Part shown: piece after piece, positions 34,107-42,503 of the stretch
Layout of the letters: every line of letters begins with the position of its first letter
Position numbering within the stretch: position 1 is the first letter of the stretch
From: Bacillota bacterium
GTDB taxonomy: Bacteria; Bacillota; Clostridia; Lachnospirales; Bianqueaceae
DNA length: 48,942 nucleotides
NCBI GenBank assembly: GCA_017634575.1
Contig: JAGBND010000050.1
Coordinates: 1-48,942 of the forward strand
Reading direction: 5' to 3'
Program-made: the position numbers and the translations under genes
Notes under the pieces: model-generated
The model's input: the letters and a program-made list of their open reading frames with translations, nothing else
Databases searched by the model: none
What the model was told of the DNA's origin: nothing

Positions 34107-35878
34107 GAAAAGAAAAATGGATGGTCCGGGCCGGCAGAGCCAAACCGCTGGTGGAGGCATACGGCCTGGATCCTGTTTTTGCCCGTATCGTAGCCGGGCG
34201 TCTCGGCTCGCAGGATGCCCCTTCCTTTCTGGACAGATCCGGCGAGCTGTTTAATCCGGTATTTCTGAAGGATCTGGAAAAGGCCTGCAGCTTCCTGACG
34301 GATTATCTGGGCGAAGCACCGCATCAAATCTGCATCGTCGGCGATTACGATGTGGACGGCGTGACTTCGACAGCCATCCTGTATCTTGGCATTTCCCACC
34401 TGTTTCCCAAAGCATCGGTTAGTTTCCGCATTCCGGAGCGAATGAGCGAAGGCTACGGCATTAACCTTTCCATCGCAGAGGAGCTGGTGGAAAAGGGCGT
34501 GGAAGCTGTCATTACCTGTGACAATGGCATTTCCGCCGCTCAGCCCATTCGATATCTGATGGAAAAGGGCGTTCATGTCATTGTCACGGATCATCACGAA
34601 ATCCCCAAAGCGGAGGACGGCAGCCAGCTGTTACCGCCTGCTGATTTTGTCATTAATCCCCATCGGGACGATGATCTATCTCCATGGAAGGATATCTGCG
34701 GCGCTTTTGTAGCATATCAGCTGATTCGCCATTTATTCAGGGATGAAAAAAATCCTCGCCTTTTAAAGCTTCTCAGCGGTTATGCCGCAATGGGCACCGT
34801 CTGCGATGTGATGCCTCTGGTGGGTGATAACCGCCGTCTGGTATACCAGGGGCTGCGCTATCTGCAGGAGCATCCTTCCTCCGGCATCCGTTCCCTGATG
34901 GAGGTTGCCCAGGTTTCCGTACTGGATCCCTATACGGTAGGCTTTCGCATTGGCCCGATGCTGAATGCAGGCGGGCGGCTGGGCTCTCAAAACAAATATG
35001 TCCATGTGCTGTTATCCGATCAGAATCAGGAAACCCTGCCGATTGCCAGAGAGCTGATGGAAACCAATCATCTGCGCCAGGAAATGACGGAGCAGGGGGT
35101 AAAGGATGGGCTCGAACAGGCAGCCGCCTCTTCTGAGAGCGACAAGGTCAAGGTAATCTATCTGCCGGATCTGCATGAATCCATAGCCGGACTGGTCGCA
35201 GGCAAGCTCAAGGAAAAGCTCTACAGACCCATATTGGTGCTGACGAAGGCTGAGGGTGGCCTGAAAGGTTCCGGAAGGTCCATCGAGCCTTATATGATGA
35301 TTGATGAACTCTTCAAGGTAAAGCCTTTGTTTTCCAAAGTAGGGGGTCATGCCATGGCGGCAGGCTTTTCGCTGGATGCAGAGCCGGGCAGCGAGGAAGA
35401 AGTGGTCGCGCGTTTAAGAGACGCTTTAAACGAAAACTGTGTCTTAACGGAAGAAGAGCTTATTCCCACCGTCTGGATTGATGCGGTCATCACGCCTTCC
35501 AAAATCCGTCCCATCTGGATAGACAAGCTGGAGGCGCTGGCGCCTTACGGTGTAAAAAATCCCCGTCCGCAGCTGGCGTTTCGTGGCGCAAGGCTGTTAA
35601 AGTGCCAGATCCGCGGCGCAAAGGGAAATGTCATCAACCTGCTGGCCGAGGACGAAGGCGGCGTCTTTAATGCTGTCTGCTTTGACCGGGAGCTGATCGA
35701 GGAGCTGATACAGGACAGCGCCGATCCGGAGACGATGAAAAAAGAAATGCAGAACGGCATCTATTTTTCCGACCCGCCTCTGATCGACATGGTTTTTGAA
35801 GCATCCATAGATACCTATTACAGAGACCCCCGCGCCAAACTGACGCTGAGTCATATTAGGTATTCTCAAAACAGTTGA
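34103..35878 (+). CDS. recJ: Single-strand DNA-specific 5'-3' exonuclease RecJ
   Basis: A 591-residue DHH-family exonuclease for recombination, mismatch and base-excision repair. The phosphoesterase domain holds GDYDVDGVTSTAIL, the aspartate in ITCDNGIS, and VTDHHEIP. The DHHA1 domain contains the glycine-rich LKGSGRSI and GGHAMAAGFSL motifs. A C-terminal OB-type domain follows. It is coupled to secF by ATGA. Following secDF is a conserved Clostridia gene order. Confidence 0.95.
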   Translation: MRKEKWMVRAGRAKPLVEAYGLDPVFARIVAGRLGSQDAPSFLDRSGELFNPVFLKDLEKACSFLTDYLGEAPHQICIVGDYDVDGVTSTAILYLGISHLFPKASVSFRIPERMSEGYGINLSIAEELVEKGVEAVITCDNGISAAQPIRYLMEKGVHVIVTDHHEIPKAEDGSQLLPPADFVINPHRDDDLSPWKDICGAFVAYQLIRHLFRDEKNPRLLKLLSGYAAMGTVCDVMPLVGDNRRLVYQGLRYLQEHPSSGIRSLMEVAQVSVLDPYTVGFRIGPMLNAGGRLGSQNKYVHVLLSDQNQETLPIARELMETNHLRQEMTEQGVKDGLEQAAASSESDKVKVIYLPDLHESIAGLVAGKLKEKLYRPILVLTKAEGGLKGSGRSIEPYMMIDELFKVKPLFSKVGGHAMAAGFSLDAEPGSEEEVVARLRDALNENCVLTEEELIPTVWIDAVITPSKIRPIWIDKLEALAPYGVKNPRPQLAFRGARLLKCQIRGAKGNVINLLAEDEGGVFNAVCFDRELIEELIQDSADPETMKKEMQNGIYFSDPPLIDMVFEASIDTYYRDPRAKLTLSHIRYSQNS

Positions 35879-35890
35879 TAAAGAATATCG

Positions 35891-35913
35891 GAGTTTTGCC
35901 GGAGGCAAAACTC
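35891..35913 (+). terminator. Perfect 10-bp hairpin after recJ
   Basis: GAGTTTTGCC (35891-35900) and GGCAAAACTC (35904-35913) pair fully around GGA, 12 bases after the recJ stop. There is no T-run, so it may stabilise a 3' end or act as a weak terminator. It overlaps the first copy of a direct repeat. Confidence 0.4.
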
Positions 35914-36010
35914 GGCATGCACCACAAAGACTTGAATCCTTGCAAGTGTGAAGGTGCATGTGGTATAATACAAAATATCATATTTTTGCCGGAGTCAAAA
36001 GCCGGCATGT
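35894..36010. repeat. Two 27-bp direct repeats around the apt promoter
   Basis: Copy one is 35894-35920 and copy two 35984-36010. Both read TTTTGCCGGAG then N CAAAA NN CGGCATG N, differing at four positions. Starts are 90 bases apart and the apt promoter lies between. Both can fold into small hairpins. Confidence 0.6.
35940..35969 (+). promoter_or_regulatory. Promoter of apt
   Basis: TTGCAA at 35940-35945, an 18-base spacer and TATAAT at 35964-35969 with an extended TGG. The transcript would start near 35976 and carry the second repeat copy in its leader. Confidence 0.65.
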
Positions 36011-36056
36011 GCTTTGTTATCGTTCATCAACATTTTCAATTAAGGAGGATATGATA

Positions 36057-36569
36057 ATGGATCTTGCTAAATCAATCCGGGATATTCCCGATTTTCCCCA
36101 AAAAGGCGTACTGTTCCGCGATATCACTACCTTGCTGAAAGACCCGGATGCCCTTCACGAAGCAGTGGATCAGATTGTCGCCCAGCTGAAGGATCTGGAT
36201 ATTGATTACATCGTCGGACCGGAGTCCAGAGGCTTTATTTTTGGTGTTCCGGTTGCCTATGCGCTGAGAAAAGGCTTTATTCCGATCCGTAAACCCGGCA
36301 AGCTTCCCTGCAAGGTTGTCTCCCAGAGCTACGATCTGGAATATGGCTCCAATGTGCTGGAAATGCATGAGGATGCCATCAAACCCGGCGACAAGGTGGC
36401 TGTGGTGGACGATCTGATTGCCACCGGCGGCACATCCAAAGCCATCTGTGAGCTGATTGAGAAGGTTGGCGGAGAAGTGGTTTCCATGAACTTTGTCATC
36501 GAACTGAAAGACCTGAATGGACGGGAAATTCTGAAGGATTACAAAGTTGAATCCTTAATTGCCTACTAA
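36057..36569 (+). CDS. apt: Adenine phosphoribosyltransferase
   Basis: A 170-residue type I PRTase that salvages adenine plus PRPP to AMP. It starts DLAKSIRDIPDFPQKGVLFRDIT, the Apt signature. YIVGPESRGFIFG and the PRPP loop VAVVDDLIATGGTSKA are intact. The start is placed at 36057 because AAGGAGG at 36042-36048 is eight bases upstream; an ATG at 36051 is too close. In many Clostridia relA follows apt, but here manA does. Confidence 0.95.
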   Translation: MDLAKSIRDIPDFPQKGVLFRDITTLLKDPDALHEAVDQIVAQLKDLDIDYIVGPESRGFIFGVPVAYALRKGFIPIRKPGKLPCKVVSQSYDLEYGSNVLEMHEDAIKPGDKVAVVDDLIATGGTSKAICELIEKVGGEVVSMNFVIELKDLNGREILKDYKVESLIAY

Positions 36570-36595
36570 GACGCTTTTTCGGGAGGTGTTGAAGG

Positions 36596-37534
36596 ATGAA
36601 AAAATGGCAGCCCATGTTTATGGATCCCGAATTCAAGGAAACTGTCTGGGGCGGAACCAGACTGTTAGGGATCTTTGCCAAAAAGATTCCCTCCGCTCAT
36701 ACAGGAGAATCCTGGGAAGTTTCTGCGCATGAAAACGGGCAGAGTAAGATTAAAAACGGATTCCTGGAGGGCAAAACCCTGCTGGAAGCCGTGAGTGAAT
36801 ATCCGACAGAGATTCTGGGATACACAGGCGCCAGGGAAACCGGCGGCAAGTTTCCGCTTTTGATTAAGCTGATCGATGCCAGTGATGATCTGTCGATACA
36901 GGTTCATCCGAACAACGAGCAGGCGCTTTTACTGGAAGGGCCTACCGGCCGCGGAAAAACAGAAATGTGGTATATCGTGGATGCTGAGCCCGATGCCCAG
37001 CTGATCTACGGTCTGAAAAAGGACATGACGCCCAGCGCCTTCCAGGAAGCCATTGAAACCGGCGCGTTGGAAGACTACGTCAACTACGTTCCCGTGAAGA
37101 AGGGTGACACCTTCTTTATTCCCGCCGGCACGCTTCATGCCATTGGCGCAGGCATTGTTCTGGCGGAAATCCAGCAGAGCTCCGATACGACCTATCGTGT
37201 TTACGATTACGGCCGTGTGGGTCTGGATGGAAATCCACGTCAGCTTCATGTGGAAAAAGCCCTGCAGGTAACCAACCTGACATCCAGTAAAGGAAATGAA
37301 TATTCTAATATCGATGAAGGGGTGGTTTGTGACTATTTCCAGGTATACCGCCGTAATCTGCGCGGCATTCAGGAAATTGCCGTATCCCTGGATCATTTCC
37401 AGATCGTGCTGATTCTGGAAGGCAGCGGTAAAATTGACGGCATGCCCTTTAAGAAGGGTGATGCGATTCTGCTTCCGGCTGCCGGTGAAACGGTAGGCCT
37501 GGAAGGACGTGCGGTTTATCTTCAGATCCTGTAA
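36596..37534 (+). CDS. manA: Mannose-6-phosphate isomerase, class I
   Basis: A 312-residue zinc-dependent isomerase that interconverts mannose 6-phosphate and fructose 6-phosphate. It has the cupin barrel with DDLSIQVHPNNEQA (zinc His), KTEMWYIVDA (zinc Glu) and IPAGTLHAIGAGIVLAEIQQSSD. Length matches the short Firmicutes class. GGGAGG at about 36580-36585 precedes the start, and it follows apt by 26 bases. It sits 14 bases before the glucokinase, forming a hexose-entry pair. Confidence 0.93.
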   Translation: MKKWQPMFMDPEFKETVWGGTRLLGIFAKKIPSAHTGESWEVSAHENGQSKIKNGFLEGKTLLEAVSEYPTEILGYTGARETGGKFPLLIKLIDASDDLSIQVHPNNEQALLLEGPTGRGKTEMWYIVDAEPDAQLIYGLKKDMTPSAFQEAIETGALEDYVNYVPVKKGDTFFIPAGTLHAIGAGIVLAEIQQSSDTTYRVYDYGRVGLDGNPRQLHVEKALQVTNLTSSKGNEYSNIDEGVVCDYFQVYRRNLRGIQEIAVSLDHFQIVLILEGSGKIDGMPFKKGDAILLPAAGETVGLEGRAVYLQIL

Positions 37535-37548
37535 AGGCGGAATCTTCC

Positions 37549-38487
37549 ATGGAATATCGTATCGGTGTTGATATCGGCGGAACCAAAATTGCCGCCGGAC
37601 TGGTAAATGAGGAGAAGGAGATCGTCCTGAAAAAAAGTGTTCCCACCCGCGCGGGTGAGAACTACTCCCTTGTGGTCAGCGATATTGCTGATCTGATTCA
37701 GGATATTCTGGACGAAAGCCATCTTCAGGCAGCGGATCTTAGCGGCATCGGCATCGGATGCGCCGGCGCCTCCGACAAAGAGAGCGGCATCGTGCTTTTC
37801 TCCAACAATCTGGGCTGGCGCGATGTGCCGCTGGTGCCTGAACTAAAAAAAAGATTTGATGTGCCTATTCATATTGACAACGATGCCAATGCAGCCGCGC
37901 TGGGCGAAGTCCTGGCCGGCAGCGCCAAAGGCAGCCGCTCCTGTGTGATGATCACCCTTGGAACAGGCGTCGGCGGAGGCATCATCCTGGATGGCAAGGT
38001 CTACGACGGCGTCAATCACGCCGGAGGCGAGGTGGGCCATACGGTTATTGTCAGCGGCGGCGAGATGTGCACCTGCGGGCGCCGGGGATGCTTCGAAGCC
38101 TACGCATCCACCACAGCGCTGATCCGCATGGCAAAGAAAGCCGCCACGGCGCACCCTGAAAGCCGGCTCTATCAGATCTGGCAGGAAAATGGCGATCTGA
38201 ACGGCATCGGTATTTTCACCGCTTATCATGAAAACGATCAGACAGCCAAAGACGCGGTAGCCGAGTATCTTTTCTATGTGGCTGAAGGCGTCACCAATCT
38301 GGTCAATATCTTCCAGCCGGAGAAGATCGTCATCGGCGGCGGCATCTGCGCCCAGGGCGATGTGATTTTGGAACCGGTGAGAAGACAGCTGGCGCAGGAT
38401 GTATTCTGCAAAGAGGTCTCGCTGCCCGATGTGGTTCAGGCCACCTTAGGCAACGATGCCGGCATCATCGGTGCGGCATATGTCTGA
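37549..38487 (+). CDS. glk: ROK-family glucokinase
   Basis: A 312-residue ROK sugar kinase. The phosphate-1 motif is GVDIGGTKIAAG and the catalytic Asp lies in IDNDANAAALGE. LGTGVGGGI, the ROK zinc site HAGGEVGHTVI and CTCGRRGCFEAYAS are also present, with the adenosine motif KIVIGGGI. Fourteen bases separate it from manA, so the two are co-expressed. The sequence fits glucose, but ROK kinases acting on other hexoses cannot be excluded. Confidence 0.88.
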   Translation: MEYRIGVDIGGTKIAAGLVNEEKEIVLKKSVPTRAGENYSLVVSDIADLIQDILDESHLQAADLSGIGIGCAGASDKESGIVLFSNNLGWRDVPLVPELKKRFDVPIHIDNDANAAALGEVLAGSAKGSRSCVMITLGTGVGGGIILDGKVYDGVNHAGGEVGHTVIVSGGEMCTCGRRGCFEAYASTTALIRMAKKAATAHPESRLYQIWQENGDLNGIGIFTAYHENDQTAKDAVAEYLFYVAEGVTNLVNIFQPEKIVIGGGICAQGDVILEPVRRQLAQDVFCKEVSLPDVVQATLGNDAGIIGAAYV

Positions 38488-38518
38488 TCCATCATCAGGC
38501 ATTCGTTATTGATTACCG

Positions 38519-38536
38519 GCTGCAAGCCCTTGCAGC
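38519..38536 (+). terminator. Short hairpin between glk and rnpB
   Basis: GCTGCAAG (38519-38526) and CTTGCAGC (38529-38536) pair perfectly, followed by TTAAAACTTT. Weak T-tract; possible glk terminator. Confidence 0.35.
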
Positions 38537-38546
38537 TTAAAACTTT

Positions 38547-38896
38547 GAGTTTTCCGGAGAATCGCGCCGGATCATGGATTCGGTGAGGAAAGTCCGAGCT
38601 CCACAGGGCAGGATGCTGGATAACGTCCAGTAGAGGTGACTCTCAGGAAAGTGCAACAGAAAAGAAACCGCCTTCATTGGAGTTTTCTTCAAGAAGGTAA
38701 GGGTGAAACGGCGAGGTAAGAGCTCACCGCCTTTCTGGTGACAGAAAGGGTCAATGCAAACCCCATCCGGAGCAAGACCAAACAGAGAGCGATACGGCTG
38801 CCCGTCGTGCTCTCGGGTAGGTCGCTGGAGGCTGGTGGCAACATCAGTCCAAGATAGATGATTCTCCCAGACAGAACTCGGCTTACAGGGAAACTC
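38547..38896 (+). ncRNA. rnpB: RNase P RNA
   Basis: The catalytic RNA of ribonuclease P. It has the universally conserved GAGGAAAGTCCGAGCTCC (about 38583-38600), the CAACAGAAA and AAACCGCC core, the GGTAAGGGTGAAACGGCGAG block with AGAGCTCACCG, and the 3' ACAGAACTCGGCTTACAG. The ends are set by helix P1, in which 38547-38555 pairs with 38888-38896. At about 350 bases it is typical of bacterial RNase P RNA. It is followed at once by a long perfect inverted repeat that could terminate it. Confidence 0.95.
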
Positions 38897-38902
38897 AAAT
38901 AC

Positions 38903-38960
38903 AACACAGGGGACGGTTCTATGTGTTCGCAAGCGAACACATAGAACCGTCCCCTGTGTT
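38903..38960. repeat. 58-bp perfect inverted repeat of the GGGGACGGTTCT type
   Basis: Arms 38903-38930 and 38933-38960 are perfectly complementary over 28 bases with a two-base centre. The core GGGGACGGTTCT is a motif I recall in dispersed palindromes of Clostridia and other bacteria near IS200/REP-type transposases. A T-rich stretch follows, so it may also terminate rnpB and, on the other strand, the gene ending at 38972. Confidence 0.75.
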
Positions 38961-38971
38961 TTCTATGTTTT

Positions 38972-39751
38972 TTATTCTCTGTCTCCGCAGGCAATCGCCA
39001 ACCGGTTCAAGTTATTAAAGCTGTAATGCAGGCAGTCAAATGGATCTCTCGGGCAGATATCCTGCTCGATGACGATAGAGGATACGCCGATTTCCTGACA
39101 GGCTTTGAAGCAGTCAAAGAGGTTCAGGTTGCCTTCGCCGACCTCGGCAAAGATAGGCGTAAAGCCGTTGACCGCAAAATCCTTGAAGTGGCAGACATCT
39201 ACGCGGCCGGCCAGATGATAGCGAATAAAGTCAGCAGGGTTGACGCCGCCCATCTGCAGCCAGTAGGTATCCGGAATAAAGTGGAAGGTTTCGGGATCCG
39301 TGTTCTGAAGCAGGTAATCCATGACCCGCCTTCCTTCCAGAAGCTGAAATTCGATATTGTGATGATGATAGGCAAACTGCAGACCGGCTTTTTTGATCTC
39401 GGCTGCGATCCGATTAGCCTCCTTCACAAACAGAAAGAGCTCGTGAATGTCGCTTTGGGCTTCTTTAGGCATAATGCCAATACCAATCACCGGACAATTC
39501 ATCTGTTTGTGTTCCTCGATCAAGGCCGGCAGATCGTTCACCAATCTTTCCCAGGGTGAGTGGGTGCAGCAGACGTCTATCTGATATTTCTTAATCAGCG
39601 CCAAAAGATCCGGGAACGGCACCTGGCCGAATCCTGAAATCTGTACGGTTTCAAATCCCTCTTCCTGGCAAAACTTAAATACATTTTCGATACCCGGAAG
39701 ATCCTGGGTAAATTTCCGGAGCGTATATAACTGACCGCCAAGTTTAATCAT
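38972..39751 (-). CDS. Sugar phosphate isomerase/epimerase (xylose isomerase-like TIM barrel)
   Basis: A 259-residue TIM-barrel protein of the AP-endonuclease-2/xylose-isomerase-like group. Metal-binding acidic and His residues are visible in FAYHHHNIEF, FIPDTYWLQ, VCHFKDF and IVIEQD. The N-terminal GGQLYTLRKFTQDLPG is typical. AGGAGG lies 11 bases upstream of the ATG. A near-consensus promoter faces leftwards and abuts the thyA promoter. Substrate unknown; related enzymes act on inositols, tagatose or hydroxypyruvate. Confidence 0.85.
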   Translation of the reverse strand: MIKLGGQLYTLRKFTQDLPGIENVFKFCQEEGFETVQISGFGQVPFPDLLALIKKYQIDVCCTHSPWERLVNDLPALIEEHKQMNCPVIGIGIMPKEAQSDIHELFLFVKEANRIAAEIKKAGLQFAYHHHNIEFQLLEGRRVMDYLLQNTDPETFHFIPDTYWLQMGGVNPADFIRYHLAGRVDVCHFKDFAVNGFTPIFAEVGEGNLNLFDCFKACQEIGVSSIVIEQDICPRDPFDCLHYSFNNLNRLAIACGDRE

Positions 39752-39858
39752 ATTGGGGATTACCTCCTGTAGTTTTTTGCAGTACCTCGTGCGCAGCGCT
39801 CCTTTTTCCGGAAAGGATGCGTATCCGTGTTCCGAAAGAGCGTGGGCACTTGCTAATT

Positions 39859-39887
39859 ATTATATGTCCAATTCATTGATTTTTCAA
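39859..39887 (-). promoter_or_regulatory. Promoter of the isomerase-like gene
   Basis: Minus strand TTGAAA (39887-39882), a 17-base spacer and TATAAT (39864-39859). Confidence 0.7.
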
Positions 39888-39904
39888 GCTTTCTGGTGTA
39901 TACT
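39876..39904 (+). promoter_or_regulatory. Promoter of thyA-folA
   Basis: TTGATT (39876-39881), a 17-base spacer and TATACT (39899-39904). Its -35 box directly abuts the -35 box of the leftward promoter. Confidence 0.65.
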
Positions 39905-39984
39905 TAGACGTTGATTATACATTCCGGCAGTGCTGCCATACACCCGGATTTTTATCCCCATGAACCATGCAAAGAGGTGTCTCC

Positions 39985-40776
39985 ATGAGTGATTATGATC
40001 GTCAGTACCTGAATATCGTTGAAAATATTCTGGATCACGGTTACTATGCCCAGAACCGGACCGGTATTCCCACCTACAAACTCCCTCATCAGATCATGCA
40101 GTTTGACCTTGAGCGGGAATTTCCTATTCTCACCACTAAAAAAGTAGCCTTTAAAACAGCTGTGAAGGAAATCCTCTGGATCTACCAGCAGCAGTCAAAC
40201 GATGTAACCAAACTCCACGAACAGAATGTCCATATCTGGGATGAGTGGATGAAGGAGGATGGCACCATCGGCACGGCTTATGGCTATGTCATTAAGAAAT
40301 ATCAGCAGGTGGACAAGCTGCTGGAGGATTTAAAAAAGGATCCTCAAAGCCGGAGAATGATGGTGGATCTCTGGCAGATTCCCGAGCTTCCCACCGGCAC
40401 CCTTGCGCCATGCTGCTTTTTATCCATCTGGGACGTGACGGACGGAAGGCTTAACTGCATGCTGGTTCAGCGCAGCGGTGATATGGGACTGGGCGTGCCT
40501 TTTAACACCACCCAATATGCCGTTCTGACACATCTGATTGCCCAGTCCGTCGGCTTAAGGCCCGGCCTTCTTACCCATGTGATCAGCAATGCCCATGTCT
40601 ACGAAAATCAGGTAGAGCCCCTGAAGGTCCAGCTTTCCAGAAAAGACAAGGCCTATCCGGCGCCCAAGCTGTGGATCAATCCGGCCGTTACGGATTTCTA
40701 TGCCTTTACTCCAAAGGATATCCGTCTGGAAGGCTATCAGTTCCACGAGAAGATCAGTATGGAGGTTGCCGTCTGA
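39985..40776 (+). CDS. thyA: Thymidylate synthase
   Basis: A 263-residue folate-dependent enzyme that methylates dUMP to dTMP using methylene-THF, producing DHF. The active-site Cys pair is [10 protein letters not shown], preceded by [33 protein letters not shown] and SNAHVYENQ are diagnostic. The ATG at 39985 is chosen over 39967 because AGAGGTG at 39973-39979 precedes it and the length matches ThyA. It overlaps folA by one base, the usual thyA-folA couple. Confidence 0.96.
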   Translation: MSDYDRQYLNIVENILDHGYYAQNRTGIPTYKLPHQIMQFDLEREFPILTTKKVAFKTAVKEILWIYQQQSNDVTKLHEQNVHIWDEWMKEDGTIGTAYGYVIKKYQQVDKLLEDLKKDPQSRRMMVDLWQIPELPTGTLAPCCFLSIWDVTDGRLNCMLVQRSGDMGLGVPFNTTQYAVLTHLIAQSVGLRPGLLTHVISNAHVYENQVEPLKVQLSRKDKAYPAPKLWINPAVTDFYAFTPKDIRLEGYQFHEKISMEVAV

Positions 40777-41300
40777 TGCTGTCGCTCATCTTAGCCTGCG
40801 CGCTGGACGGCGCCATCGGACGAAAGGGAACGCTTCCCTGGCATATCTCCGGCGATCTGAAGCATTTTCGGGAGCTTACGAAAGAACACACCATCCTAAT
40901 GGGCCGGAAAACCTTTGAATCCCTTCCCAGGGTTCTGCCCAAAAGGCAGCATATTGTCATATCCGCCGACCCTTCTTTTCATGTGGATCATCCGCAGGTG
41001 GTTGTCCGCAGCGATCTGAAGAAGGTATTGGAGGCATCCGCCAAGGCTAATGAAGAAATCTTTGTCATCGGCGGCGCCTCGATCTATGAGGCAGCGCTGC
41101 CTTTCGCGGACAAGATCTATCTGACCATGATTAATCTTTCGGTTCCGGATGCGGACACCTTTTTCACAGGCATGATGCATGCTTCCTTCCAGGAAACCTT
41201 CGAAGAGGTATCCTGCAGCGAACGCCTGATTGACGAAGAGAGCGGCACAAGCTACTGCTTCTACGAATTTAAACGAAAAAACCCGATTTCGAATCATTGA
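40776..41300 (+). CDS. folA: Dihydrofolate reductase
   Basis: A 174-residue NADPH-dependent enzyme that regenerates THF after thymidylate synthesis. It begins SLILACALDGAIGRKGTLPW, with the substrate Asp/Glu region ISGDLKHFRELT, GRKTFESLP and the cofactor strand FVIGGASIYEAALPFADKIYLT. The start at 40776 overlaps the thyA stop (TGATG); GGAGG at about 40761-40765 within thyA is the ribosome site. Confidence 0.95.
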   Translation: MLSLILACALDGAIGRKGTLPWHISGDLKHFRELTKEHTILMGRKTFESLPRVLPKRQHIVISADPSFHVDHPQVVVRSDLKKVLEASAKANEEIFVIGGASIYEAALPFADKIYLTMINLSVPDADTFFTGMMHASFQETFEEVSCSERLIDEESGTSYCFYEFKRKNPISNH

Positions 41301-41350
41301 ATAGTTCCGGCAGGAAAATCACTTCTTTTCGGCCGGCCTGGAGGTAAAAC

Positions 41351-42490
41351 TTGAAAAAGCAGGAATACTTACTGCAGGTTCCGACGTTATTCGGCCTTGA
41401 GGGCGTGGCTGCCGACGAATTGAAATACGGCGGCTTTTCGAATGTCCAGGCCCAGAACGGCTATGTCACCTTTGAAGGCGATCTGGAGGATGTAGCCCGC
41501 GCCAATATGATGCTCCGCACGGGAGAGAGGGTTCTGATTGTTCTCGCCCGTTTCGAAGCCAAAACCTTCGACGACCTGTTTGAAGGCACCAAGGATGTTC
41601 CCTGGGAAAATCTCATCGGATCCAAGGATCGCTTTCCGGTAAAGGGCTGGAGCCTCAATTCCCAGCTTCATTCGGTTCCTGATTGCCAGAAAATCATAAA
41701 AAAAGCAGTGGTATCCCATCTGAAGGAATGTTACGGCCTTTCCTGGTTTGAAGAGACAGGATCTCTGATGCAGATTCAGTTTTCCATTATGAAGGATCAG
41801 GTTACCCTGATGCTGGATACCACAGGCCCCGGGCTTTACAAGCGCGGTTACAAGCGCAACGAGACAGCCGCGCCTCTTCGAGAAACCCTTTCCGCAGGCA
41901 TCGCCGACCTGTCCAGAGTGCACAGCGATTCCCTGGTGGTGGATCCCATGTGCGGATCGGGAACCCTGCTGATTGAATCCGCCATGAAGGCCCTGAATAT
42001 AGCCCCTGGGCTGAAACGCCGCTTTTCCTTTGAAAACTGGAAAATCATGCCGCCTGATATGGCTTCTTCCGTCAGAGAGGATTTGAAAAGCCGCATCAAA
42101 AAGGATGTCACCTTTGAAGGCTTTGGCTTCGATATTGATGCTTCCGCGCTTCAGATCGCGGCGGAAAACGCGAAAAGAGCCGGCGTGGATCATGTGCTTC
42201 ATTTCAAGGAGCAGGATATCAAATATCTGAAGTCCGACAGTTTTTCCATGGAAAATCATAAAAAGGCTGTTTTTCTCTGCAATCCGCCTTATGGCGAAAG
42301 GCTGATGGATATCCAGTCCGCCAGAGAGCTTTACCGCACCCTGGGCGTGGTCATGAAGCCTTTGAAGGATCATGCTTATTCCTTGATCAGTCCGGACGAA
42401 GCCTTTGAAGCGTATTTCGGACGAAAGGCAAGCCGGCGCAGGAAACTTTACAACGGCATGCTGAAATGCCAGCTTTATATGTATTACTGA
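41351..42490 (+). CDS. THUMP-domain RNA methyltransferase (RlmL N-terminal/YpsC type)
   Basis: A 379-residue class I SAM-dependent RNA methyltransferase. An N-terminal ferredoxin-like/THUMP region (about 45-160) precedes the Rossmann domain. That domain has MCGSGTLLIE and CNPPYGER, the NPPY motif of N2-guanine or N6-adenine methylation. It includes RGYKRNETAAPLRETLSAGI, highly conserved in the YpsC/RlmL/TrmN group. TTG is the start, with GGAGG at 41340-41344. Target, likely 23S rRNA guanine, is inferred from family. GC and codon use match the neighbours. Confidence 0.9.
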   Translation: MKKQEYLLQVPTLFGLEGVAADELKYGGFSNVQAQNGYVTFEGDLEDVARANMMLRTGERVLIVLARFEAKTFDDLFEGTKDVPWENLIGSKDRFPVKGWSLNSQLHSVPDCQKIIKKAVVSHLKECYGLSWFEETGSLMQIQFSIMKDQVTLMLDTTGPGLYKRGYKRNETAAPLRETLSAGIADLSRVHSDSLVVDPMCGSGTLLIESAMKALNIAPGLKRRFSFENWKIMPPDMASSVREDLKSRIKKDVTFEGFGFDIDASALQIAAENAKRAGVDHVLHFKEQDIKYLKSDSFSMENHKKAVFLCNPPYGERLMDIQSARELYRTLGVVMKPLKDHAYSLISPDEAFEAYFGRKASRRRKLYNGMLKCQLYMYY

Positions 42491-42503
42491 GGGGAGAATC
42501 GCT

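Noticed and set aside
35891..36010. Possible CRISPR-like or tandem array near apt
   Set aside because: Only two imperfect copies, 90 bases apart, with a promoter between; no array and no cas genes.
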